From positions 62,001 through 126,000 of the forward strand of contig NZ_WKJI01000002.1 of the NCBI RefSeq assembly GCF_009674685.1: a stretch of DNA of 64,000 nt, read 5' to 3'. The notes under the pieces were generated by a model. The model worked only from the letters and a program-made list of their open reading frames with translations. It was not told where the DNA came from and did not search any database. Source of the DNA: Pedobacter puniceum. GTDB lineage: Bacteria; Bacteroidota; Bacteroidia; Sphingobacteriales; Sphingobacteriaceae. Below are positions 45,165 through 53,137 of this stretch, in pieces. The position numbers and the translations under genes are program-made. Within the stretch, counting starts at the first letter, position 1. Each line of letters opens with the position of its first letter.

Positions 45165-45986
45165 TTACTCAAATCTACTTTCGATTCTTCTATCCAAACT
45201 CAATTTAAGTTTATCTAAGAATACAGCTCTTTCCTTTTTACGGTTAGTGATGTCGCGAAACTTGTTGTAATAGTACTTTAAGTCAATTTGAAAGGTATTC
45301 TGAAAAAACTCTACAGCAGCTTTAATTTCTATATTTCCATTATTTAGGACTCCGCTTTCTGCTAAGGCATAAATAAGCTCTATTAACTCAGATTGATTAC
45401 CTGTCCAAACAATAGGCGATTTATTATCCGTAATAATCACTTTATGTACATTATTTTTTTGATGAATAAGAAATTGTTGAAACTGCTCATAGGCTATCAG
45501 TTTAGATAATCTATAATCATGAGAGGTAGAAAATAAATCGTCAACCTGATAATCGTCTAGCTCTGCATAAATATCACACCCACATCGAGTAAAATACAGT
45601 TGATCTAAATGAGTATCGCCAGTTCTGTAATAAAAACAAAAATTCTGGTTTTGATCATAAAAATTCTTGAGTTTATCTAATTCTAATGATATATACTGCT
45701 CTAACACTTTTTCACACCCTATTGGCTTTTTTATGAAAAACTTGTAGACACACATATGGTAAATAAATTGACTATAAAATTGAGGCTTAACCTTTTTAAA
45801 AAACTCTACTTCCTCATCAATAGAATGAAAATAATAGTCGGTAATAAAACGCTTCAAAATACAGAGAGCTTTTTTACAAGATATAATATGATACTTCAGC
45901 TTTTCACATTCTGTTATTGCTTGGCAATTAACTTGATGTATTTGTCTTTCCAGTGCCTCATATAGGCGATTAGTAAATACTTTCAT
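45165..45986 (-). CDS. rteC: RteC-family regulator
   Basis: 273 residues from the ATG at 45986; the longer start at 46016 adds IAIFIKLLL only. The RteC pattern is seen in helical repeats and in CFYYRTGDTHLDQLYFTRCG near residue 128, with KSPIVWTGNQSELIELIYAL near residue 208. In CTnDOT, RteC is a DNA-binding activator of the excision operon that recognises inverted repeats upstream of it. Here it probably controls excision and/or transfer. The repeats at 44706 and 52060 are candidate sites. It has no RteA/RteB pair next to it. Confidence 0.88.
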   Translation of the reverse strand: MKVFTNRLYEALERQIHQVNCQAITECEKLKYHIISCKKALCILKRFITDYYFHSIDEEVEFFKKVKPQFYSQFIYHMCVYKFFIKKPIGCEKVLEQYISLELDKLKNFYDQNQNFCFYYRTGDTHLDQLYFTRCGCDIYAELDDYQVDDLFSTSHDYRLSKLIAYEQFQQFLIHQKNNVHKVIITDNKSPIVWTGNQSELIELIYALAESGVLNNGNIEIKAAVEFFQNTFQIDLKYYYNKFRDITNRKKERAVFLDKLKLSLDRRIESRFE

Positions 45987-46105
45987 AAGTAACAGTTTAA
46001 TGAAGATTGCTATCAAACAACTTTCCTACTGCCACAAAAATCCCTATTAAAAGAGTTAGATACCATACGCAAAAGCTACTAAAACATCTACGTAAAACAA
46101 CGTAT

Positions 46106-47044
46106 TTAGCCTGTAATAGCTAAAATTACAGCTGGTTGCTCTAATTTACGAATGAGTTCTACTTTACTAGATACACCAATTTTAAGATAGATATTCTGAA
46201 CATGTGTTGTTACAGTACGCTCAGAAATAAAGAGCTTCTGTGCTATATCCTTGTATTTAAAACCCACCCTTATCAATGAAACAATTTCTGCTTCTCTAGC
46301 AGTTAATTGATAAGTTTTATAAACATCATCAAAGTTTGTATTTGAAGTATTTTGAGCTAATAAAATCAGCTCATATTCCTTTCTTGCCTTTGAAATATAA
46401 CGTGTAAAGAATAAAATGGAAATAAATATAAATCCTCCATTGGTTATAATAACCTCTGTTAATTGATTAACATTATAATAGGAAATAATAGTCATTGAAA
46501 CCCAGGGAAGAATAGCGCAATACAACGCTATAATTTCAATTATACTACTTTGATATTTTCGATCACGATACTTTTTCCAGATAGCTTTAAAAATAGCCCA
46601 TAGTATGACGAATGAATAAAAAAATGGAATAACGACGCCATATTCTATAGCTTGATTTAGGTTCTGATTAATAGCATAAAAAACAACAAAAAACACAAAA
46701 AAGGGTAATAACAAAAATAAAGGAACTCCATAAATAGCATGAAAGCGAATCTCATTAAGCTCAAAACCTTTGTAAAAGTAGTAAGGGACATAAGACGCTA
46801 CTGCAAATCCTCCCGCATAAGCTAATATATTCTGTAACACTATAGGTATTGGGATATTAGGATCGGGGAAAAAGCCGCCAGTAATATTGTATACAATAAG
46901 TAGGAATAACAATATCAAAAACCAAGAGCGTTGTTTATCCTGAGGCCTATATAAATAATATTGTAATTGATGTAAAAACATAATCGTTTCCAGAACTATG
47001 AAAACGAATGTTACCATGTGCATTTCTGTTCCAAAAGCTCTCAT
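46106..47044 (-). CDS. Membrane-bound LuxR-type transcriptional regulator
   Basis: 312 residues. About seven TM helices (residues 8-225), then a LuxR-type HTH at about 247-302 (YQLTAREAEIVSLIRVGFKY, KDIAQKLFISERTVTTHVQNIYLKIG). It is a one-component membrane sensor that binds DNA from the cytoplasmic side. It starts 2 nt after the acetyltransferase gene. It lies between the coupling protein and rteC, so it is either element cargo or an element regulator that senses a membrane or extracellular cue. A second start (M8) is possible. Confidence 0.85.
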   Translation of the reverse strand: MRAFGTEMHMVTFVFIVLETIMFLHQLQYYLYRPQDKQRSWFLILLFLLIVYNITGGFFPDPNIPIPIVLQNILAYAGGFAVASYVPYYFYKGFELNEIRFHAIYGVPLFLLLPFFVFFVVFYAINQNLNQAIEYGVVIPFFYSFVILWAIFKAIWKKYRDRKYQSSIIEIIALYCAILPWVSMTIISYYNVNQLTEVIITNGGFIFISILFFTRYISKARKEYELILLAQNTSNTNFDDVYKTYQLTAREAEIVSLIRVGFKYKDIAQKLFISERTVTTHVQNIYLKIGVSSKVELIRKLEQPAVILAITG

Positions 47045-47046
47045 AA

Positions 47047-47631
47047 CTAATTAGTTACTCCAACATCACGTTTCAAGAAAAATAATTTATAGCTTAAATC
47101 AAGCTCATGATATGTATTAAAGCCAAACTTCTTGTACCAAGGAAGATTTTTTACAGTTGAAGTTTCTAAATATATAGGAAGCTTTTTATTATCACTATCT
47201 TCTAATAATTCTGCCATTAAAGCAGATCCTATACCTTTATCTTGATGACTTGGTTCTACCCCAACAAACCATAAATAATAAACTGGTAAGCTTGGTTGAA
47301 CTTTTTTAATAGCACTTTCTCTTCTCATTGCCTTTGGTATATTTTCTATTCCAATACAATTGATAATAAGCTTGATATCTAAAAGAATTGATTTTAATGA
47401 GGTTTGCTTAGTATCAGGATAAAGAATTAAAGCGCAACCTTTTCTATCATCAGAAAGGTAAACATCTCCATAATGACAACACATATCAAAAGAATAAGAC
47501 ATGAGCGCTTTTAATCTCTGAGAGCGCTTCTTATCTTGTTTTACAATAAAATTGACACTTTTATTCTTATCAAAAGATTTAGAAAGAATATCAATGACGA
47601 GTTGTTTATCTTGAAAATTTGCCTTAGTCAT
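47047..47631 (-). CDS. GNAT-family N-acetyltransferase
   Basis: 194 residues. The acetyl-CoA-binding motif WFVGVEPSHQDKGIGSALMA (Q/R-x-x-G-x-G/A) and the C-terminal LETSTVKNLPWYKKFGFNTY are of GNAT type. The substrate is unknown. It lies 2 nt before the membrane LuxR gene, so both are co-expressed. It could modify a signal or a toxic compound. Confidence 0.88.
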   Translation of the reverse strand: MTKANFQDKQLVIDILSKSFDKNKSVNFIVKQDKKRSQRLKALMSYSFDMCCHYGDVYLSDDRKGCALILYPDTKQTSLKSILLDIKLIINCIGIENIPKAMRRESAIKKVQPSLPVYYLWFVGVEPSHQDKGIGSALMAELLEDSDNKKLPIYLETSTVKNLPWYKKFGFNTYHELDLSYKLFFLKRDVGVTN

Positions 47632-47702
47632 AGATAAATAATGTTTAATAGGTTAGAAAATTATAACGCTATACCTATTCAGATATTACCATTATTATAA
47701 GT

Positions 47703-49673
47703 CTAAATTTTCAACTCTTCTAAATCAGAATTTAAGTGACTTTCTGAATTATAAGAACTTAATTCTAATGCTACAATTTCTTTAATGTCTTGTTTTACTT
47801 GATAGAAATTCTGATTAATCAATTCAGTGTTTACTTCTCTAATAATAGGAATAGGCTTATATCTAGACTCTTCATCAGCTATCTTCTTATGGTTATTTAA
47901 AATCTCATTATGAAAAAGTTTAAGTTCTATTTTGGTATTAGGTTCGTCCGAAACTATCCCAACAAATTCACCAGATGAAAGTGAAGCAATTTTTGAAGCA
48001 GGGATGGCGTAATCTAAATTTGTAGAATCACTTATTGTTCTGTCATTTTTACTAAGCGTTGTGCTCTGCTTAATTTGATTAATTTTACCAAAACGCTCTG
48101 CTAGAAATTTAGCACTATCTCCACTTACCTGTCCAGATATGACATTGCCTACAATATTCAGGATAACATCAGCTTGTTCTTTTCCATAGTCTTTTTTAAG
48201 CTGGCTAAAATCCTGTATAGCCATTGTTGTAGCTACCTTATTTGATCTTGCTGTGGCTAATAAAGTATCAATGTTGTTTACATAAATAGTTGGAAATTCA
48301 TCAAATATTAAACTGCTTTTTATCTTACCTTTCTGATTAATTAACTTCAACATTCTAGAAACATATAAACTCAATACAGCACCATACACTTGTTGTTTCT
48401 GTGGATTATTACCCATACAAATAATTTTAGGGTCCTCCTTGTTATTCAAGTCTAAGGTGAAATCATCACCTGTCAATACATAGTATAAACTTGGCGAAGC
48501 TAACCTAGCTAAACTTATTTTAGTACTTGCTATTTGCCCTTCTAATTGATCGTATGCTTCATTTTTCCAAGCTGAAACAAATGGACTTATTAACACCTCT
48601 ATATCTTCCTGTTTAATAAGTAAAGGAAATAAAATTTTATAATCTAACTGCATCAGCTCTATAGCATGAGGAAGCGTACAATAAATTCCGTTATTATATT
48701 TTTTGAGATACCATATTATTGCAGTTAAGAAATTTATTGAAGACTCAACAAAAAAATCACCTTGTTTTTTAATCCATTCTCTGTTAAGTCCAAGCATAAT
48801 AGTTCTAGAGGCTTCTATAGAATCAGATATTTCATTTAGATTATTTGGATCAAGAGGATTACACCTATGCGTTCTGGATAAATCCTCAAAGTTTATGATG
48901 TAAAACTTACTTCGATTAGTTTTTTTTGATTTCAGTAAGCTATTGAAGGCAATTTTACTGAGGTCATCATACTTAAAATCATAGAGAAACATACTAAACC
49001 CTTTTTCGATATGTTGGGTTATGATATGCCTGATGATGAAGTAAGATTTACCCGCTCCTGGAGTACCAAGTATTAGAGTCCCTCTAAAGGGATTAATAAT
49101 ATTTATCCAACTACGATGATTTCTTTTTGCATATCTATATTGTGATGGCAGATTGATGGAGTATTCATTCTCTAATTTTCTTTCTTCTTGGGGAAACGTC
49201 TCATTCTCTTTGTTAAAAATATCTTTTAAAAACTTGTCTTTAGCTATTTTCATCAATTGAATGCCAGAATAAAGCAAACCTAAATAACCAACTGCTGAGA
49301 TTAAAATATATGAGAATACCGCAACAGTAAATGGTTGGACGATTAATATAGCTCCGAAATATAAAATAAAGCTAAAAACTATTAATACCATAAGCGTCTC
49401 CATTTTGTGGAAAATATTTTTAGCCTTTTTCTCTGCTATTACGCAAATCATTAACAGAATTAAAGACAGAACCTTTGGATACCATATATTTTGAAAAACA
49501 GGTATAGAATAAATAGCGGTAAAAATTCTAACTAAAATCCTATTATCTCCAATGGGTAGGTTTTGGATATTAAACCATAATTGATAAAAGTGCAAAAGCA
49601 GAACTATGATGGATAGTAATCTTAAAAAATCAAAAATCTTTCTTAGACCTTGTTCATTTTCTCCGGTAGCCAT
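47703..49673 (-). CDS. Type IV coupling protein (VirD4/TraD-like)
   Basis: 656 residues from the ATG at 49673, 16 nt after the relaxase stop. The ORF to 49751 would overlap the relaxase and is rejected. Four TM helices in the first 145 residues precede the ATPase: Walker A GTPGAGKS (203-210), Walker B SSLIFDEFPTIYV, and the conserved ATARSNKVATTMAIQDFSQL block. It brings the relaxase-DNA complex to the channel. Its order after relaxase and MobC fits the mobilisation operon of such elements. Confidence 0.94.
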   Translation of the reverse strand: MATGENEQGLRKIFDFLRLLSIIVLLLHFYQLWFNIQNLPIGDNRILVRIFTAIYSIPVFQNIWYPKVLSLILLMICVIAEKKAKNIFHKMETLMVLIVFSFILYFGAILIVQPFTVAVFSYILISAVGYLGLLYSGIQLMKIAKDKFLKDIFNKENETFPQEERKLENEYSINLPSQYRYAKRNHRSWINIINPFRGTLILGTPGAGKSYFIIRHIITQHIEKGFSMFLYDFKYDDLSKIAFNSLLKSKKTNRSKFYIINFEDLSRTHRCNPLDPNNLNEISDSIEASRTIMLGLNREWIKKQGDFFVESSINFLTAIIWYLKKYNNGIYCTLPHAIELMQLDYKILFPLLIKQEDIEVLISPFVSAWKNEAYDQLEGQIASTKISLARLASPSLYYVLTGDDFTLDLNNKEDPKIICMGNNPQKQQVYGAVLSLYVSRMLKLINQKGKIKSSLIFDEFPTIYVNNIDTLLATARSNKVATTMAIQDFSQLKKDYGKEQADVILNIVGNVISGQVSGDSAKFLAERFGKINQIKQSTTLSKNDRTISDSTNLDYAIPASKIASLSSGEFVGIVSDEPNTKIELKLFHNEILNNHKKIADEESRYKPIPIIREVNTELINQNFYQVKQDIKEIVALELSSYNSESHLNSDLEELKI

Positions 49674-49689
49674 ATTTCTATTTTTTAAT

Positions 49690-50898
49690 TTATGATTTGA
49701 TTCTCTTCTTTTTTGAAAATCTCTGTTTAAGACTTTTAAAGGTAGTCCCATCTTGAAAATCAGGTTCTAAAAGTATCTCTACCAGACTATCAGAAGAATT
49801 TTGATTGAGAGTATTTATGCGTGGAAGCCTATCGAATAGAGCTTGCTGTTCCTCCTTTGAAGAGACACTTTTGAAATAATCCTGAAATGCGTTTGCAGAA
49901 TAATATTTACCTAAATCGCTACCATTAAAAACACATTTAGAATTATGGTCTACAAAAGTTATCCCATATAGCCTATCTTCCTTATTAGCTCTATAAATCA
50001 CTTCTACATTCTTACTGGCCATAGCCAAGGCAAAACCTTTTTGTGAGCAATTAAGTAATCTTGTTTGGTAGATAAGGTTTTGTAAAGAAGCTTTATGAGG
50101 TTTCCGCTGTTCTGAATAACTTTGAAATAAAGGTTTTAAACACTTTAAAGTAGGTTTTTCATACATACTACTTGCTTTTATAGGTACACCTACCTTTTGT
50201 CCTTTATCATCTAAAGCCCAATAAATCAAACCTTCTTTTAAGAACATTCTCGAATCTTTAGAACCTAAATCTGCAACTACATTAAATCTTCTTAAAATAG
50301 CATTTAACTCGGGGATACTGGTGAATTTGTAACTTTTAAGAACTTCCTTTAGAACATTATTAATAGCTCTCTTGGTCTCACATTTACCGTAAATAACCTT
50401 TGTTATATTTATATCCTGATTTACTTTCCTATGTTGTGCTGGTATTAATTGATGGTCTTTTTCTATTTGTTTCCTTGTAATTTCAGATTTTGTTTTACCC
50501 AAATTGTGTAGACTAATTCTTGTACCATCCGTTCTAATATTCGTACTAACTATATGAATATGCTCGTGACCTGCATCTTTGTGTTGATAAATTAGATACG
50601 GTTGTCTTTCAAATCCAATACCTCGCATATAATCTGTAGCAATGATATTCAACTTATCCTTTGATAATTTTTCTCCTATAGCAAAGTTTAAAGAAATATG
50701 CACTGCATTGGTTCTTACTCTTTGATTTCTGAATGATAAATTTTCTAAACGATAAATTTTATCTTTCATAGTCAAATGATTTATTTCCATATGAAACGCA
50801 TTTTGTCCGATTAGCTCTGCTTTATTTTTCATCACCTTATTCTCATTGTATAATAAGGCCCCTCTTAAGCTCTTTCCGCTGATGATTTTTGCGACCAT
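49690..50898 (-). CDS. Relaxase (MOBP-type, PF03432-like)
   Basis: 402 residues. The start MVAKIISGKSLRGALLYNEN is the canonical Bacteroidota relaxase start, with the candidate catalytic Tyr17. The metal-binding triad pattern H-x-D-x-x-H-x-H-x-H is at 106-115 (His106, His111, His113, His115). The C-terminal half contains DDKGQKVGVPIK and YGITFVDHNSK. It nicks oriT and pilots the strand. It overlaps the mobC end by 34 nt. Confidence 0.94.
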   Translation of the reverse strand: MVAKIISGKSLRGALLYNENKVMKNKAELIGQNAFHMEINHLTMKDKIYRLENLSFRNQRVRTNAVHISLNFAIGEKLSKDKLNIIATDYMRGIGFERQPYLIYQHKDAGHEHIHIVSTNIRTDGTRISLHNLGKTKSEITRKQIEKDHQLIPAQHRKVNQDINITKVIYGKCETKRAINNVLKEVLKSYKFTSIPELNAILRRFNVVADLGSKDSRMFLKEGLIYWALDDKGQKVGVPIKASSMYEKPTLKCLKPLFQSYSEQRKPHKASLQNLIYQTRLLNCSQKGFALAMASKNVEVIYRANKEDRLYGITFVDHNSKCVFNGSDLGKYYSANAFQDYFKSVSSKEEQQALFDRLPRINTLNQNSSDSLVEILLEPDFQDGTTFKSLKQRFSKKKRIKS

Positions 50899-51284
50899 AA
50901 CTCTGCATAATTTTGTATACTTCCTTTAATTTTCAGGATGCATGGCTCAATGTCATTCTTCAGGGCAGCAATCAGTTTTTTCCAAATTTGAGCATCCGGT
51001 AAGTCACCATAAGTATTAAGCTTTCTAACCACTTGATTGAAATTATGCCCAACAAAATTTAGCTCTTGTCTTAGGAAAATAAACTCCTCCATCATTTCAT
51101 CTAGAGACTGATTTCTATAATTAATTTTAATTGTTTCCCTCAATAAAAGATGTCTAGAGTACTCACTTAGCTTTAAACAAGTTGATTTTTCAAACCCCTT
51201 TTGAATGATTGAATACTCGTCTTCTGTTAATCTTACATTGAGCCATCTATTTCTATTATGATTTATTTTACTCATGTCTTTCAT
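50865..51284 (-). CDS. mobC: MobC-like relaxosome accessory protein
   Basis: 139 residues from the ATG at 51284 (or 51275). It has RWLNVRLTEDEYSIIQKGFE (ribbon-helix-helix-like), LSEYSRHLLL, and ELNFVGHNFNQVVRKLNTYG, the conserved MobC motif. It helps the relaxase open oriT. The ORF can be read to 51377, but this adds a Cys- and Tyr-containing stretch that covers the candidate oriT, so it is rejected. Confidence 0.85.
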   Translation of the reverse strand: MKDMSKINHNRNRWLNVRLTEDEYSIIQKGFEKSTCLKLSEYSRHLLLRETIKINYRNQSLDEMMEEFIFLRQELNFVGHNFNQVVRKLNTYGDLPDAQIWKKLIAALKNDIEPCILKIKGSIQNYAELWSQKSSAERA

Positions 51285-51355
51285 AAATTTAAAAATCCAA
51301 CTTCGGCGGATTTTTTCTATAACCCGGACTGACTTCGGAAGGTAGGGCAAGATTC

Positions 51356-51372
51356 CGTTTGTGTAACAAACG
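51356..51372. other. Candidate origin of transfer
   Basis: A 7-bp inverted repeat CGTTTGT-GTA-ACAAACG in the 143-bp non-coding region before mobC (51285-51427). The region is GC-richer than the rest and includes AACCCGGACTGACTTCGGAA and CTTGCTGACTGCTTCAACGA. The place, directly upstream of mobC and the relaxase, and the short hairpin are typical of Bacteroidota oriT sites. No nick site was identified. Confidence 0.45.
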
Positions 51373-51427
51373 TACATCTTGCTGACTGCTTCAACGAGGC
51401 GGTCCAGTAATAATCGCTTTATTCTTT

Positions 51428-51664
51428 TTACTTAAAAAAAAGGTTTGCTTTACTTCTCAGATAGGAGTTATTTCTTTGTTTTTGCCACATCCTCTCATTG
51501 GCTTTGGCTCGCCAATTAAGCAAAGGTTTTCCTTTAGAATTCTGCCAATTCTTTTTCTCGAATTCAGTAAAAAAAGATTTGGCATCTTCCTTTTCAAAAC
51601 CTTTTTGAATAAAATAAATTTCTATCTCTCTTAAATTGGGAAAAACAATATTTGGGTTTTTCAT
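51428..51664 (-). CDS. Small mobilisation/replication-associated protein
   Basis: 78 residues from the ATG at 51664; a TTG at 51673 would add NP- and overlap the HTH gene stop. It has IEIYFIQKGFEKEDAKSFFT then NWQNSKGKPLLNWRAKANER, a pattern like the C-terminal W-G-K-x-x-x-x-W tail of phage and plasmid replication proteins. No function can be assigned. It lies between the HTH gene and the oriT region. Confidence 0.65.
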   Translation of the reverse strand: MKNPNIVFPNLREIEIYFIQKGFEKEDAKSFFTEFEKKNWQNSKGKPLLNWRAKANERMWQKQRNNSYLRSKANLFFK

Positions 51665-51669
51665 TGGAT

Positions 51670-52014
51670 TCAATTAGAGATGTTATAACCATCATTATTT
51701 CTAACCTTGTGAACCGACATCATCTTACAGATATCTTCGTAATCATAATAAATAGAGCCACCAATTTTGGTAAAAGGCAAAGTTCCGTTATCCCTCAAAG
51801 TCTGTAGAAAGCCATGAGAAATTCCGAGTATTTTTTTTACTTCAGTAGACTTTAGCCATCGCTTCCCCGGCTCACCAGTACTTTCTTTTAAAATTCTTTT
51901 AAATTCTAAAAGAATCTCATTTTTAAAGTTTAATAAATCGCCTTGAGTAAGAAGTTGGTCTGTGGTAGGAATTAAAGCTCTAATTCCTTTTCCTTGAGTG
52001 CTAGTTGCTGACAT
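51670..52014 (-). CDS. Excisionase-like HTH DNA-binding protein
   Basis: 114 residues from the ATG at 52014 (MSATSTQGKGIRALIPTTDQ). The ORF to 52068 would begin inside the inverted repeat, so the shorter start is chosen. The C-terminal half is a winged HTH of the MerR/excisionase type (RWLKSTEVKKILGISHGFLQ, then LPFTKIGGSIYYDYEDICKM). Such proteins are encoded in front of mob genes in Bacteroidota elements and can act as excision factor or transfer regulator. The gene overlaps the next start region and is preceded by the inverted repeat at 52060-52093. Confidence 0.85.
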   Translation of the reverse strand: MSATSTQGKGIRALIPTTDQLLTQGDLLNFKNEILLEFKRILKESTGEPGKRWLKSTEVKKILGISHGFLQTLRDNGTLPFTKIGGSIYYDYEDICKMMSVHKVRNNDGYNISN

Positions 52015-52059
52015 AGATATATTTTTGTTCAGCAGCAAAAGAGGTGGGTTTGAAAGTAG

Positions 52060-52093
52060 AAACTTCACAACCTAAACCAAGGTTGTGAAGTTT
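52060..52093. promoter_or_regulatory. Inverted repeat upstream of the excisionase-like gene
   Basis: A 14-bp perfect arm pair AAACTTCACAACCT / AGGTTGTGAAGTTT with a 6-nt centre, 46 bp before the HTH gene start. Its core CACAAC-10 nt-GTTGTG matches the tra-operon site at 44706-44729. It is a candidate operator for RteC, for the HTH protein itself or for another regulator. Confidence 0.7.
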
Positions 52094-52387
52094 TTATTAG
52101 TATAATTTTAATTTCCTGAAAATAGTTATCAAGAACATAGATTTTTTCATGTAACAATTCTCACTAACGCATTTTTATTCCAACATATAAAATTTGAAAA
52201 AGTTGCACATTCTCTTGTAGCTCTAATCAGAATTAGAACTATAGATTTCTTCGATACTAATTCCCTAGACCTAACACTTTGAGTGTATATGCCAAAACAG
52301 TAAATGTAATAGGTTCAACTATAATCATGTTTAAGGAATTGTATGCAAAGTAACAAATGTTATTTTGGTACTATTAGCTATCTGAAC
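52094..52387. other. AT-rich intergenic region
   Basis: About 290 bp between the HTH gene's upstream repeat and the nuclease gene's end. No ORF of note is seen. One weak palindrome (TCTAAT...ATTAGA at 52222-52237) is present. It probably holds the promoter of the HTH-mob operon. Confidence 0.4.
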
Positions 52388-53137
52388 TCAATCCAATAAT
52401 AAATCATAATAGTCTAAAAAGAGATGATAAATTGTGAGTTCCTGCTTATCATCGTCTCTTATATGCTTTGAAAAGTAAGAAAATTTAAACCCATCGATCA
52501 ACCTGTGTGTATCGTCTGTTAATTTGAAATCTATAAGATTATGTACAGTAGTGATAGGTTTGTGCGAATCAATGCGTCTGTTAATAGAATCTTTGATGAC
52601 CGGAATTTCAACTCGGCCTTTACTAGATTTCGATTGATCTATCTCCACAAAAGCAACCATACCCGCAATTACTGTATCAGTTTCAGGATAATAAACTCTT
52701 TTGGTAAAGCGCTCTATACCACCTACTATATAATATTTCTGACTGGCAGCATTTTTATCAACCCTTTTTGCTTCAAAAGCATAATAATGATTGTTTTGAA
52801 GGCTGGGAACTTGGAATTTTATATCTAGGTGACCAATAGTTACATTTTCCTTAGTTTCATTAACGCCGTTATCAACTACAAAATTCTCAAGACCAAATAA
52901 TCCTAGATTAGGTTTTACATATTTTGTAATCAGATCTCGACACAAGAAATCCTCAATTTCGTTATGTGCCTTAGGACTATCTTGAATTATCTTTATTTTC
53001 TGATGAATACCACTACGGCTATACTTTGACTTGCCATCAATAAGTTGATGGTATCCATATATAATTGATTTCAGAAAAGATTCAATATAATATTGTCTTC
53101 CGTCGGTTGAAACAATAAATTCTAGTCCATTCATCAT
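52388..53137 (-). CDS. Putative PD-(D/E)xK nuclease, partner of the methyltransferase
   Basis: 249 residues. Asp105 in TIGHLDIKF and Glu122-x-Lys124 in YYAFEAKRV give the D-(x)n-E-x-K active-site pattern of restriction-like nucleases, with a preceding acidic helix (NEIEDFLCRDL near residue 60). No other domain is seen. The ATG at 53137 overlaps the methyltransferase stop in an ATGA, so the genes are translationally coupled. It is probably the restriction subunit of a two-gene system. The family is inferred from the motif. Confidence 0.7.
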   Translation of the reverse strand: MMNGLEFIVSTDGRQYYIESFLKSIIYGYHQLIDGKSKYSRSGIHQKIKIIQDSPKAHNEIEDFLCRDLITKYVKPNLGLFGLENFVVDNGVNETKENVTIGHLDIKFQVPSLQNNHYYAFEAKRVDKNAASQKYYIVGGIERFTKRVYYPETDTVIAGMVAFVEIDQSKSSKGRVEIPVIKDSINRRIDSHKPITTVHNLIDFKLTDDTHRLIDGFKFSYFSKHIRDDDKQELTIYHLFLDYYDLLLD

